Shown here: positions 16,423 to 27,411 of the stretch, one piece after another | Numbering within the stretch: position 1 is the stretch's first letter | Layout of the letters: each line of letters starts with the position of its first letter | Source of the DNA: an uncultured bacterium | GTDB taxonomy: Bacteria > Planctomycetota > UBA8742 > UBA2392 | Assembly: GCA_938014885.1 (NCBI GenBank) | Contig: CALLQI010000014.1 | Location: 1 to 64,000 of the forward strand | Length of the DNA: 64,000 bases | Reading direction: 5' to 3' | Notes under the pieces: model-generated | Database searches by the model: none | What the model was told of the DNA's origin: nothing | The model's input: the letters and a program-made list of their open reading frames with translations, nothing else | Translations under genes and position numbers: made by a program

Positions 16423-17795
16423 TCACGAAGCTGAAATTCAGCTGCACCATGCTGGCGCTGCTTGCGGCCGGAATGCTGCTTTCCGGGGTGGCGCGCGAAG
16501 TCGTGACTGCCCAGGACATGATTGACGAAGAACCTGCGCCCGACGCCAAGCCACCCGAGCCCAAGGGCAGTCTGAAGCCGCGCCCGAAATCAGACCCCGA
16601 GACCGAGCAGTGGCTGCGCAACCTGGGCGGCGCGCGGGCACAGGCGCTGACCGTCAGCCCCGGCGTCCTGCGCAACGTGACACTGCACCCCGACGGCGAC
16701 CGCTTCTATTACTATCGCCAGGACCAGGCACCCAAGCGCGAAGACGGCAGCACGCCTGATCCCACGTATTCGCTGTACACGGTCGGGCCCGAAAAGTCTG
16801 AGTCTCGCGTGGCCGAGTGCGGCGCTGATTTGACGCCCCCGTTGTTTGTGGGCGACGGGCGCATCCTGTTTACGGTACGGCGCCACGACACAAACCATGA
16901 CGGCAAGCTGAACCTGCTGGATGACGCGGTACTGATGGCCAGCAACCGCGACGGCGGCAATTTGCGCGGGGTGGCACCCTCATTCGGAAGGCCGGGCGAC
17001 CTGCCCGTGGCGGTGTGGCGCGACGACCGCGAAGTGCTTGTGGTGACGCCCGGCGAAGACGACGAAAACGGCTGGATCGAAAGCCTGAACCTGGTCACCG
17101 ACCAGCGCGAGCGGCTGGTGCAAGGATTCAACGTCGAGATGGTCCTGCCCGACGGCCGCCTGCTGATTGAGCGCTTGCAGCCCGGCAAGTCACCTGAAGC
17201 GGACATGCCCCGCTTCAACCGCTGGGGCGAACCGGTGGAAGACTTTGAGCCGCCGCCGCCCACGCCACCCAGCCTGCTGGAGCATTCGGACCACGCGATT
17301 TTCAACCCGGCCGACGGCACGGTGACAGTGCTTTACAGCCCCAGCCGCCACTCGCGGCTTGTGGCCACAGGCGACGGCTCGTTCTTCGGCCACCAGGCGC
17401 CTGAGCCACCCAGCACATCGCGAAACTGGTACGGCACGCCACCGACAACCGGCAATGTGCGAACCCGCCCGGCCTCCGAGTTGCTGATTGTGGACGACGA
17501 AACGCACCGCGACACCCGCCGCCTGAGTGCCAAGTACGACTACGTGTCCATTGGCTGGATCAGCTCGCGTGGGTTGCTGGCCGTGGAACAGGGCAACCTG
17601 GGGGCGAGACTGCTGCTGTTCGACCGCTCATTGAAGTCGCACCGGCTTGCTGACTTCGGCCTGTACGCGCGCAACTGGCAAGCCAGCCGCGACGGCCTGA
17701 CCGTGGGATGGCTAGAAGTAGAGGACACCGACAAGAACGGAAAACTCGAACCTTGGAAAGATCACAGCCGCCCGCACTTCCTGCGCATTGAGTAA
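16419..17795 (+). CDS. Secreted TolB-like beta-propeller protein
   Basis: 458 aa, translationally coupled to the kinase gene through an ATGA overlap. Signal peptide at residues 1-31 (ending near V-V-T-A-Q), then a Pro/Lys-rich linker. The body has repeated beta-strand blocks with phrases such as L-H-P-D-G-D-R-F-Y-Y-Y, V-G-D-G-R-I-L-F-T-V and L-P-D-G-R-L-L-I-E, typical of TolB/WD40-like propeller blades. Asp-rich loops (D-T-N-H-D-G-K-L-N, D-T-D-K-N-G-K) look like calcium sites. Coupling suggests it senses or presents the kinase's signal in the periplasm (inference). Confidence 0.8.
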   Translation: MITKLKFSCTMLALLAAGMLLSGVAREVVTAQDMIDEEPAPDAKPPEPKGSLKPRPKSDPETEQWLRNLGGARAQALTVSPGVLRNVTLHPDGDRFYYYRQDQAPKREDGSTPDPTYSLYTVGPEKSESRVAECGADLTPPLFVGDGRILFTVRRHDTNHDGKLNLLDDAVLMASNRDGGNLRGVAPSFGRPGDLPVAVWRDDREVLVVTPGEDDENGWIESLNLVTDQRERLVQGFNVEMVLPDGRLLIERLQPGKSPEADMPRFNRWGEPVEDFEPPPPTPPSLLEHSDHAIFNPADGTVTVLYSPSRHSRLVATGDGSFFGHQAPEPPSTSRNWYGTPPTTGNVRTRPASELLIVDDETHRDTRRLSAKYDYVSIGWISSRGLLAVEQGNLGARLLLFDRSLKSHRLADFGLYARNWQASRDGLTVGWLEVEDTDKNGKLEPWKDHSRPHFLRIE

Positions 17796-17853
17796 CGCCG
17801 TGCCCCCTTCATGCGCTGCGCTGACTTGCTAGAAACCGTGCCCGGAGAATCCC

Positions 17854-19581
<1,728 letters not shown>

Positions 19582-19623
19582 TCATGCAGAATGTTCAGAG
19601 GCGGCACGAAGCGAGATTGAGCT

Positions 19624-20190
19624 GTGGCCAACACCAATCCGATTAAGACTTTCCTTGCGGCGCACCGTGACGAGAACTTCTACTTGGTCGCCAAGCTCGG
19701 CAAGGCAGTGTGTGCGAAGCTCAAGACCGAGGGATGGGCTTGGGAAGTCTATGGTCAAGCGTTGTCGCGACTGCACCGCAATAGAGAAGCGTCGGCAGCT
19801 CTCTTGAAAGCCGTGAAGTTGTTCAAGCCCGGGAAACGCCGCTTGCCCTTGGGCTCACTGGGGCTTCACTACGAACGAGTCATGCGACCGGCCCAAGCAA
19901 GACGCGCATACCTCAAGTCGATCGCAGACGCGCCAAACCATTCTCATGCGTACACATTCTTAGGCAGCCTCGAGTGGCGGCTCGGCAACGTAACAGTGGC
20001 GGAACAGCTGTTTCGTAGTGCAACCAAGTGCACCGACGGAGTCCTCGATGAGCCTTGGTACAACCTTGCGGCGCTAATGGCTGCATGCGGTCGCATCTCA
20101 GAGGCCAAGCGCGCTGTCGCGTGTGCCCTCAAGATTGACCCAAAGTACAAGATCGCCAAAGAACTGCGCCGATTCCTGGAAACCCTGTGA
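19624..20190 (+). CDS. TPR-repeat protein
   Basis: 188 aa, GTG start. Helical pairs with tetratricopeptide spacing are visible: W-E-V-Y-G-Q-A-L-S-R-L-H-R-N-R-E-A-S, H-A-Y-T-F-L-G-S-L-E-W-R-L-G-N-V-T-V-A-E and W-Y-N-L-A-A-L-M-A-A-C-G-R-I-S-E-A-K. No signal peptide. Codon choice is less GC-biased than its neighbours (more A/T third positions), and it opens an AT-richer stretch reaching to about 20945, which may be acquired DNA. Function unknown; possibly a protein-protein scaffold. Confidence 0.75.
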   Translation: MANTNPIKTFLAAHRDENFYLVAKLGKAVCAKLKTEGWAWEVYGQALSRLHRNREASAALLKAVKLFKPGKRRLPLGSLGLHYERVMRPAQARRAYLKSIADAPNHSHAYTFLGSLEWRLGNVTVAEQLFRSATKCTDGVLDEPWYNLAALMAACGRISEAKRAVACALKIDPKYKIAKELRRFLETL

Positions 20191-20230
20191 CGAGGCGAGT
20201 TCTCGGGTATCATATGGCACGAGAAAACCC

Positions 20231-20467
20231 ATGCCGCAGACCATAGACATCGAAGCCATCCGCAAGCTCAGCGTGGAGCAACGCTTGGCTCTGGTAGCCA
20301 AGATGAGGGCTACGTTGGCCGAGGACGGCACCGACCCATCGTTCACTCCAGAAGTAGACGCAGAGCTTTAGCGCCGCGCAGCCCGCGCCCGCGCCAACCC
20401 CGAAGCAGGCATGTCGCTGGCTGAGTTCAATCGACTCCTCGACGCCCGCCGCCAAGAACGCGCGTGA
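20231..20467 (+). pseudogene. Addiction-module antitoxin gene broken by an in-frame TAG
   Basis: ATG at 20231 opens 46 codons (M-P-Q-T-I-D-I-E-A-I-R-K-L-S-V-E-Q-R), stopped by TAG at 20369-20371. The same frame then continues R-R-A-A-R-A-R-A-N-P-E-A-G-M-S-L-A-E-F to TGA at 20465. Together the 78-codon product matches the small addiction-module (TIGR02574-like) antitoxin family, where Glu or Asp is expected at the stop position, so GAG to TAG explains it. No toxin gene (RelE/ParE type) follows. It is either a decayed remnant or a sequence error. Confidence 0.65.
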
Positions 20468-20945
20468 TGCCTCAGCACCAGACTGCCGCAACACTTGACC
20501 TGAAAACTTGCCCTACAACCTGCCTTTAACGAGACACACCCGGGACATCCCGGGTGCGCTCGGCGTAGAAAACGGCTTGGGGGCCGGTCTTCCGATGGCC
20601 TATAATGCAATCCGTGTGCCAATCCGTGATCGACGTAAGCTATTATTAATTAGCCACTTACAGGTTCACCACAGGAAGCTTACTAACCAGTGCCCGTGTA
20701 AAATATATACGGAATCGGGCAACCGGACATTTTGGGTTACCACAACTTAGTGGTTCATGACAATTGAATCTGGAGTTGGCGCGGAAAGGCCGCGCAAAGA
20801 AAAGCCACAGCCTTAACCACGGAGAACACGGAGTTACACAGAGAACTTCGTCTGGACCTTGCTCCGTGTGGCTCCGTGTTCTCCGTGGTTGCTGTTGCCG
20901 TTGCGGTTCGACGCGATCTTCACGTCGTCCAACCTCCATTGAACA
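20468..20945. other. 478-bp AT-richer intergenic region with palindromes
   Basis: No gene is evident. From the left it holds CACCCGGGA-CA-TCCCGGGTG (20537-20556), a possible hairpin or dimer site. An AT-rich tract follows at about 20635-20770 (TATTATTAATTAG, AAAATATATAC), unlike the surroundings. The 19-bp inverted repeat of 20815-20890 lies next to the end of the LptD gene. Confidence 0.6.
20815..20890. repeat. 19-bp perfect inverted repeat, 38-bp spacer
   Basis: AACCACGGAGAACACGGAG (20815-20833) and its exact reverse complement (20872-20890). The motif is a widespread intergenic repeat in environmental bacterial genomes (it reads N-H-G-E-H-G in one frame). It has the same size and layout as 9294-9397 but a different sequence. 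Confidence 0.85.
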
Positions 20946-23648
20946 CTACCGCAACAGGCTGCTGCCGCCACGCGGGGCGCGGAATGCTGCGGCCACACTG
21001 AAGTAGAACCCGACTTCGCCGTCTACCGGGTCGCGCACGAAGGTGAAGCCAAGGTCCACGGCTTCCAGCACCCGGCGGCTGATCTGCAGGCGGGTGTCGC
21101 GGAATTCGCGCTTCTCGAGGTCGTATTCCTGCTTGATGCCGACGCGGTACAGCTCCGACAGCGCCAGATCAAGCTGGATGCCCACCACTTCATGCTGGCC
21201 GCGCAGCAGGCGGTAGTAGATGTTGCCCTGGCCGAAGTGCAGCAGATCAAACCGGAAGCTGCCCCAGGCGCGGTTGATGTTGAAGCTGCGCATGTCCAGG
21301 AACAGCCCGCCCGAAATCGTGTAGCCCGGGGCGGCGCGCCACACGCTTTGCACTTCCAGGTCGCCGAACAACTCGCCGCCGTTGTCGCGCTGGCGATTGG
21401 GGTAGATCGGCAGTTCCACCATCAGTTCGTGGTAGTCCACAGTGCGCCGGTCTTCTCCGCTGCCCTGGCGGGTTTGCAGGCGATTGCGGAAGCCCACGCG
21501 AATCTCGTGAAACTCGTCCAGCACGTCCACCATGTCCAGCGGGATAAAGGCGCGTTCCGGCACGTCATCGAGGCTGTTGTAGATCGTGTTGTGGTAGCGC
21601 ACGAAAGGCGCGAACACGTGGCGCAGCCCATCAATGCCCAGCAGCGGGATCTTGAAGTCCGGGAACGTGCCCGTGATGAACGTTTGCAAGTTCACGCCAA
21701 AGAACGGCAGGAATCGGTACAGGTACCCCTGCTTCTCATGCTCATTCGACGCGAGGCCGGGGAACGTGCCGTCAGCAGCAAGGCCCGGTCGTGCGTTGCC
21801 TTCGGGAATCTCAAGAAAGTTGGTCGCCAGCGTCACGCGCGTGCCGACGTAGGGGTCCAGCGCGAAGGGTCCCAGCTCAAGCGGCAGGCCCAGCCACGTC
21901 AGGCTGTCGGCGCGGATCGTGCTGATGCTTTCGCGCGGGTCGCGGTCAGCCGGCGCGAAACGCAGCACGGCGGCCTCAGTGTGCGACGACAGGTACAGGC
22001 CGAAGTCGCCGACGGGCAGGTGCCGCGTCTCAAAGCCCAGTGCCGGCAGATACTCGGTCTTGTTCTGCCACCAGTGCAGCTTGGGCTCAAAGCGCACGAA
22101 GTAGTTCAGGTGCCCGCTGCGCTTGGTCAGCATCCAGAAGCTGTCGATGGGGGCGTTGTTGTCGTACTGCTGCTTGTAGAACTCGCGACGGAAGTTGCGG
22201 TCGCTTTCGTAACTCAGGAAGTGGTCGATGTACCAGCCGCCGGCGAAGCCCTGACTATAGGCGCCCTCAATGCGGCCGCGGCTGTGCTTCTCGACGGGGT
22301 ACCAGCCAAGGTCGCGGGCGCGGTCGCGCTTGTCGCCCGAGTCATTGATGTAATAGCTGCGAAAGGTCGCGCGGCCGTAGGGCTCAAAGTTACGCATGCG
22401 GCCCCAGTCAAGGTTCACGCCAAGGCCCAGCCCGCGCAGCGAGAAGTAGTCGATCTGCGGGCCCAGTTGCAGCGGGTAAAACGGCGGCTCAGGGTCGGCA
22501 AAGAAGTCGTAGGTGGCGACGGCGTCAATGTAGGTGCGAAAGCCGAAGCCGTACTGGTTGCTGGTGATGATATCGAGTTGGCGGATCGGCGGCTGGCTGT
22601 CCAGGTCATAGCTGTAGTCTTCGACATCCAGCTCAATCAGCGGGTAATCAAGCACGCGCACCGCCGGCCGCGTCAGGAACACGGTGTTGCGCACCGGTGT
22701 CAGGCGCACGGTCAGCAGTTCTGCGGCCAGCGAATAGCTGGCCACGGACAGCGAGCTTGAGCTGATGCTGCCGCGCTCAAGTTCAATTTCCTGCTCTTGC
22801 TCGGTCAGGCTGATGATGCGCAGCTGCTTGGCGCGCATGAACAAGCGCAGGCCTTGTTCCTGCGGCAGCGACTTCAGGCGCCCGGCGGCTTCGGGCACGG
22901 CATCTTCGGAAGGTGCGGCTCCGACGGCTTCGCTGCGGTCACGATCGCGGGCTTCATCGGCGGCGTTGCCGACGCCGACACCGGTTTCGAGCGGCATGCC
23001 GCCGGCACTGTCCACGGGCTGGCGGTCAGCACCGCTGTGGGCGCGGACGTTGTCGAGGCGGCCCTTGAGGTTCAACTGTTCGGCGAATGTCTCGTTGCCA
23101 TCGGCGTCGAAGCGGATGACCTTGCTGCGCGCGAAGTCCAGAAAGGTGCGGTCCGCGCGCAGGGTGACGTAATCCTTGCCCACGCTGTAGCGCATCCAGA
23201 CATTGCCTTCGCCGTAGAACTGCAGGTTCTTGGCGCCGCGCGCCATGGCAAGGAACGGGTCGTCTTCGACATTGCCGCTAGCGGAATCGGGCTCAAACCA
23301 GATCAGCGCGCGGTCAGCCAGGAGCCGCAGTTTCTTGGTGACGCGCTGGCCGAATGCGTCGGGTTCGCTGGTTTCTTCGTAGGTGACCTCGACAGCAAAA
23401 GGCAGCGCGAGCACGAAGGGTCCATCGTCGCCTTCACGCCACATTTCCCAGAAGGTTTCTTCGTCGTCGGGCACTACAAAGCGGATATCGAGCCCCGCCG
23501 GCCGCGGCAGCGCCTTGGACTTGCCTTCGGCGGATTCGTCTGGTTTCTCGCTGGGGGTCTCGGCGGGTGTCCCGGAACTCTGGGCGTGCAGCAACGATGC
23601 CGTCAGCAGCGGCAATAGCGCAAGCAGCATCCAACGACACAGTGCCAT
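20946..23648 (-). CDS. lptD: LptD-like outer-membrane LPS-assembly protein
   Basis: 900 aa from the ATG at 23648, giving a signal peptide ending near L-L-H-A-Q; a GTG at 23675 is the alternative. Residues ~45-330 have OstA/LptA-like beta-jellyroll character (Y-G-E-G-N-V-W-M-R-Y, L-R-A-D-R-T-F-L-D-F) interrupted by a low-complexity insert. The C-terminal ~500 residues consist of alternating amphipathic strands rich in Tyr, Arg and Gly, like a 26-strand barrel. LptD inserts lipopolysaccharide into the outer leaflet. The family call rests on overall pattern, not on a short signature. It sits 80 bp downstream of holB on the same strand. Confidence 0.72.
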   Translation of the reverse strand: MALCRWMLLALLPLLTASLLHAQSSGTPAETPSEKPDESAEGKSKALPRPAGLDIRFVVPDDEETFWEMWREGDDGPFVLALPFAVEVTYEETSEPDAFGQRVTKKLRLLADRALIWFEPDSASGNVEDDPFLAMARGAKNLQFYGEGNVWMRYSVGKDYVTLRADRTFLDFARSKVIRFDADGNETFAEQLNLKGRLDNVRAHSGADRQPVDSAGGMPLETGVGVGNAADEARDRDRSEAVGAAPSEDAVPEAAGRLKSLPQEQGLRLFMRAKQLRIISLTEQEQEIELERGSISSSSLSVASYSLAAELLTVRLTPVRNTVFLTRPAVRVLDYPLIELDVEDYSYDLDSQPPIRQLDIITSNQYGFGFRTYIDAVATYDFFADPEPPFYPLQLGPQIDYFSLRGLGLGVNLDWGRMRNFEPYGRATFRSYYINDSGDKRDRARDLGWYPVEKHSRGRIEGAYSQGFAGGWYIDHFLSYESDRNFRREFYKQQYDNNAPIDSFWMLTKRSGHLNYFVRFEPKLHWWQNKTEYLPALGFETRHLPVGDFGLYLSSHTEAAVLRFAPADRDPRESISTIRADSLTWLGLPLELGPFALDPYVGTRVTLATNFLEIPEGNARPGLAADGTFPGLASNEHEKQGYLYRFLPFFGVNLQTFITGTFPDFKIPLLGIDGLRHVFAPFVRYHNTIYNSLDDVPERAFIPLDMVDVLDEFHEIRVGFRNRLQTRQGSGEDRRTVDYHELMVELPIYPNRQRDNGGELFGDLEVQSVWRAAPGYTISGGLFLDMRSFNINRAWGSFRFDLLHFGQGNIYYRLLRGQHEVVGIQLDLALSELYRVGIKQEYDLEKREFRDTRLQISRRVLEAVDLGFTFVRDPVDGEVGFYFSVAAAFRAPRGGSSLLR

Positions 23649-23728
23649 AAGTGCCCGGCCCGACAGGGGAAGCACACCCTAGTTTATGGGCAGCAAAACC
23701 GGTACTCGGGGCCAGTTCGAAACAACAG

Positions 23729-24703
23729 CTACGGCCACGCGATGGCAATCGCGTCGCATACCAGCTTCAGGTTTGCGTTGCCGTCCACCCGGGCGCGCAG
23801 GTCGTCAATGCGTTGCAGCGCGCGCACCAGCGCGTCGGGGGTGCGCGCTTCATTGGGGGCCTCGCGGGTCAGCGCCGGCAGATCGGCACAGCCCAGCGCA
23901 CCCAGCATGCGGTCACGCAGCGCGGCACTCAGCAGCGCCAGCACTTCCCGCAGCCGCTCACGTTTGGCCTCGCCCTCTTCGGCTTCCTGCAGCGTTGCGG
24001 CCAGGATCTCGGAGGCCTTGAACGGGTCCGCGCTGACGGCCTTCCAGAACTCGCGCGCCGTTTCCAGCACGCCGGCATCCAGCATCGCGCGCAGGCGGCC
24101 CGGGCTGCCCTGTGATACCCGCGCCAGCAACTGACGCGAATCCGGGCTTACGGGCATGCCTTCCCAATCGCGGGCGATGTGCAGCACGGCTTCAGCGTCC
24201 AGTGCCGAAAAGCGCACGGCCTGGCAGCGCGAAATGATTGTCGGCAGCACCTGCGCCAGGTTGCCGGCAACCAGCACAAAGTGCAGCCCCGGCGGCGGCT
24301 CTTCCAGCGTCTTCAGAAACGCGTTGGCACTGGATTCATTGAAGCGGTCGGCATCTTCAATGATGAACACGCGGCGGCCGGGCTCAAGCTGCTTAAGCGA
24401 CGCCTGGTCCACGATGTCGCGCACCAGCTCAACGGGGAAATCGGACTTGTCGGGCGGCCGCACGAAGCGCCGCACGCTGGGGTGCACACCTTTGGCCACG
24501 CGCACGCACTCGTTGCACTGGCCGCAGGCCCAGCCCGTGGCGGCTTCACAGCGCAGCGAGGCCGCAAACTCAAGCGCCACGCCGGCCTTGCCGATGCCCT
24601 CGGGGCCCACGAACAGGTACGAGCCGGCCACGCGGCCGGACCCAAGCGCGGCACGCAGCCAGGCACGGGGCAGGTCATGACCAACAGGCCGGGGCAAGTC
24701 CAT
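23729..24703 (-). CDS. holB: DNA polymerase III delta-prime subunit
   Basis: 324 aa. Clamp-loader AAA+ protein: P-loop-like G-P-E-G-I-G-K, four zinc-ligand cysteines in C-E-A-A-T-G-W-A-C-G-Q-C-N-E-C, Walker-B-like I-I-E-D-A-D-R-F, N-A-F-L-K-T-L-E-E-P-P-P-G, and the S-R-C sensor-1 motif characteristic of clamp loaders. It helps load the sliding clamp at replication forks. Divergent from atpG; upstream of the LptD-like gene. Confidence 0.92.
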   Translation of the reverse strand: MDLPRPVGHDLPRAWLRAALGSGRVAGSYLFVGPEGIGKAGVALEFAASLRCEAATGWACGQCNECVRVAKGVHPSVRRFVRPPDKSDFPVELVRDIVDQASLKQLEPGRRVFIIEDADRFNESSANAFLKTLEEPPPGLHFVLVAGNLAQVLPTIISRCQAVRFSALDAEAVLHIARDWEGMPVSPDSRQLLARVSQGSPGRLRAMLDAGVLETAREFWKAVSADPFKASEILAATLQEAEEGEAKRERLREVLALLSAALRDRMLGALGCADLPALTREAPNEARTPDALVRALQRIDDLRARVDGNANLKLVCDAIAIAWP

Positions 24704-24828
24704 GCCCCGATTGTGGGTTGGAACGCTTCACAAGTCGAGTTCCGGCGTGGCAAGCGCAGGCCCCGGAAGACCCCCCTTGACCGGAACGGGGCTGCTTCAC
24801 AGACTTGCGCGCCGAACAAGGACGCGCC

Positions 24829-25707
24829 ATGGCTGAGCAACCGAAAGAAATCCGCAAGCGCATCAAGAGCGTTACCTCGACGCGCAAGATCACCAAGACC
24901 ATGGAACTGGTGGCAACCAGCAAAATGAAGCGCGCCCAAGACCGCGTGCAGGCCACCGGCCCCTACACCGAAAAGCTGCAAGAAATCATCAAGGCCATTG
25001 CCATGGGCGGCACCACCCTGGACCTGCCCCTGCTGCAACAGCGCGCTGAAGTCAAGCGCGTGGCCGTTGTGCTGCTGACCGCAAACCGCGGCCTTTGCGG
25101 CGGCTTCAACGCCAACCTGATCAAGCTGGCCAAGGCCGAGATCGGCCGCCAGAAGGCCCAGGGCCGCGAAGTGCAGATCACGGCCGTCGGGCGCAAAGGC
25201 CTGGCGACGCTGCGTTTTCAGGGCTACCCGATCCATCGCTCAATCATCGACATGACCGACAAGCCGACGTTCGACGACGGCCGGCGTGTGGTTGACCCGC
25301 TGGTGGAAGACTTCCTGAAGGGCGAAGTGGACGAAGTCGTGGTCGTGTACCCGCACTGGAAGGGCATTGGTTCGCAGCCGCCCACAGTGATGAAGCTGCT
25401 GCCGATCGAGCCGCCGAAAGTGGACGAGGCCGAAAAGGGCCCCAAGCTCGACTTCATCTTCAGCCCCAGCCCCAAGGAAATTCTCGAAGAGCTGCTGCCG
25501 CGCTACGTCACGCAAAGCATGTACACCATGATTGCGATGTGCGTCGCCGGTGAGCAGGTGGCCCGCCGCACCGCCATGAAGAGCGCCACAGACAACGCGC
25601 ACGAAATGATCACCAACCTGACCCGTACGCTCAACCGCGCCCGTCAGGCCCTGATCACACAGGAAATCGCCGAAATCGTCGGCGGCAGTGCAGCCCTCAA
25701 GAAGTAG
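24829..25707 (+). CDS. atpG: F-type ATP synthase gamma subunit, solitary gene
   Basis: 292 aa from ATG 24829, preceded by AAGGA. The N-terminal helix I-R-K-R-I-K-S-V-T-S-T-R-K-I-T-K-T-M-E-L-V-A-T-S-K-M-K-R-A-Q and the C-terminal helix N-R-A-R-Q-A-L-I-T-Q-E-I-A-E-I-V-G-G form the rotor coiled coil; L-T-A-N-R-G-L-C-G-G-F-N is a further signature. Gamma normally lies between atpA and atpD in the atp operon. Here neighbours are holB and a thiolase, so the operon is split in this genome or this is an extra gamma. Confidence 0.96.
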   Translation: MAEQPKEIRKRIKSVTSTRKITKTMELVATSKMKRAQDRVQATGPYTEKLQEIIKAIAMGGTTLDLPLLQQRAEVKRVAVVLLTANRGLCGGFNANLIKLAKAEIGRQKAQGREVQITAVGRKGLATLRFQGYPIHRSIIDMTDKPTFDDGRRVVDPLVEDFLKGEVDEVVVVYPHWKGIGSQPPTVMKLLPIEPPKVDEAEKGPKLDFIFSPSPKEILEELLPRYVTQSMYTMIAMCVAGEQVARRTAMKSATDNAHEMITNLTRTLNRARQALITQEIAEIVGGSAALKK

Positions 25708-25726
25708 TTCAAGCCTGAGAAAACAA

Positions 25727-25764
25727 AGCGCCGGCGCACACAAAGTGCACCGGCGCTGTTGTTT
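25727..25764. terminator. Bidirectional terminator between atpG and the thiolase gene
   Basis: AGCGCCGGCGCA pairs with TGCACCGGCGCT (one C/A mismatch) around a 7-nt loop, then GTTGTTT. It lies between two convergent genes. Confidence 0.75.
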
Positions 25765-25783
25765 CGGCGAATTTGCCGGGCCC

Positions 25784-26965
25784 TTACAGCATTTCCACGC
25801 TGACGGCCACGGCGTTGCCGCCGCCAAGGCACAGGCCCGCGAGGCCGCGCTTGAGCTTGCGCGACTTCAGCGCGTGCAGCAGCGTCACCAGCAGGCGGCT
25901 GCCGCTGCTGCCGATCGGGTGGCCGAGTGCAACCGCGCCGCCGTTCACGTTCAGCTTTTCGGGGTCAAGCTTGAGCGTGCGTTGCAGCGCCACGGCGGCC
26001 ACACTGAAGGCTTCGTTGAGTTCAATCAGGTCGTATGCGCTGGCGTTGACGCCGGTCTTCTTTTCAAGGTTCTTGACCGCTTCCACAGGTGCCATCATCA
26101 CCCACTTGGGCTCCACGCCTCCGGTGGCGTAGCCCGTGATGCGGGCGATGGGTTTCAACCCAAGCTCTTTCACCTTGTCTTCGGCGCAGACCAGCAGGGC
26201 GCTTGCCCCGTCATTGATGCTGCTGGCATTGCCTGCGGTAACGCTGCCGTCTTTCTTGAAGGCGGGCTTGAGCTTGCCGAGGGATTCGAGCGTGGTGTCT
26301 TCGCGCGGGCCTTCGTCGGTGTCGAACACCGTGACTTCGCCCTTGCGGCCCTTGATCTCGAGCGGAGCAATCTCGGCCTTGAACGCGCCTTCCTTGATGG
26401 CGCGGGCGGCGCGCTGGTGGCTTTGCACCGCGAACTTGTCCTGATCTTCGCGGGTGACTTTGTATTCGTCGGCCACAAGTTCGCCGGTGATGCCCATGTG
26501 GAAGTCGTTGTACTTGTCCCACAGGCCGTCGTGGACCATCAGGTCAAGCAGTTGCGTGTGCCCCAGGCGCGCGCCACCGCGGGCACTGGGCAGGGCGTAG
26601 GGCGCATTGGTCATGCTTTCCATGCCGCCGGCGATGATGCAGTCGGCGTCGCCGGCGCGGATGGCCTGCGCGGCCAGCGCGACGCTTTTCAGGCCGCTTC
26701 CGCAGACCTTATTGACGGTGAAGGCCGCGACACTGTTGGGCAGGCCGCCGAAGAGGGCCGCCTGGCGCGCCGGGTTCTGGCCCAGGCCGGCCTGCAGCAC
26801 GTTGCCCAAGATGACTTCGTTGATGTGCTCGGGCTTGATGCCGCTGCGTTCCATGATGGCGGTGACGACGTGTGCGCCCAGTTGCGGCGCGGTAAGGGGC
26901 GCGAGCGTGCCCTGGAACTTTCCCGTGGCAGTGCGGACGGCTTCACAGATGACGGCGTTACGCAT
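25784..26965 (-). CDS. Acetyl-CoA C-acetyltransferase (thiolase)
   Basis: 393 aa, typical of biosynthetic/degradative acetoacetyl-CoA thiolases. Active-site Cys88 in N-K-V-C-G-S-G-L-K-S, His349 in G-G-A-V-A-L-G-H-P-I-G, and Cys379 in G-L-A-G-L-C-L-G-G-G-N-A. The motif N-E-A-F-S-V-A-A is intact. It condenses or cleaves acetoacetyl-CoA; no neighbouring beta-oxidation or polyhydroxybutyrate gene points to one pathway. Confidence 0.95.
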   Translation of the reverse strand: MRNAVICEAVRTATGKFQGTLAPLTAPQLGAHVVTAIMERSGIKPEHINEVILGNVLQAGLGQNPARQAALFGGLPNSVAAFTVNKVCGSGLKSVALAAQAIRAGDADCIIAGGMESMTNAPYALPSARGGARLGHTQLLDLMVHDGLWDKYNDFHMGITGELVADEYKVTREDQDKFAVQSHQRAARAIKEGAFKAEIAPLEIKGRKGEVTVFDTDEGPREDTTLESLGKLKPAFKKDGSVTAGNASSINDGASALLVCAEDKVKELGLKPIARITGYATGGVEPKWVMMAPVEAVKNLEKKTGVNASAYDLIELNEAFSVAAVALQRTLKLDPEKLNVNGGAVALGHPIGSSGSRLLVTLLHALKSRKLKRGLAGLCLGGGNAVAVSVEML

Positions 26966-27085
26966 GAGTCGGCTCTTTCTTCAGTGGGGTCGTAGATCGT
27001 CGGCAATGTACCACCGGAGTAACGCAGGCGAAGGCGTAAAACGTCCCCGCTGGACCGTGGGCGTTACGGATGAGACCGATCACAA

Positions 27086-27110
27086 TTGATTGGTCTTGAT
27101 TGATCTTGAT
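27086..27110. repeat. Three TTGAT elements phased by exactly 10 bp
   Basis: TTGAT occurs at 27086, 27096 and 27106 within TTGATTGGTC, TTGATTGATC and TTGATCGC. Helical phasing suggests a regulator array on one face of the DNA. Confidence 0.5.
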
Positions 27111-27131
27111 CGCTTTTTGTCACCCTGTGCA

Positions 27132-27145
27132 TGACCAACCAGTCA
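27132..27145. promoter_or_regulatory. TGAC-N6-GTCA site, left copy
   Basis: TGACCAACCAGTCA. Together with flanking bases the 17-mer CATGACCAACCAGTCAG matches the reverse complement of 27411-27427 at 16 of 17 positions. Confidence 0.45.
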
Positions 27146-27411
27146 GACGGGAAGTACGTGTAAGAGGCACAAAATGAGCATCTTGTGAAGCATCCTCTGT
27201 CACAGGCCTGGATTGGCACGTTGCATGCTTCATGTCTAACACATCTAGCTGATGCAGCCATTGACAAGGGTTTTCAACACAATGCGGGGGCCAGGCAGGA
27301 TCGGCTCCTGTTCTTTCGCCCGGATGCTTGAATGACTGGCCGGTCGAAAAAAGTGAGCAAAGTGGACCGAATTTGTTTGTGCCTCAGCTCGCAGTACCGT
27401 AAACATATTTC

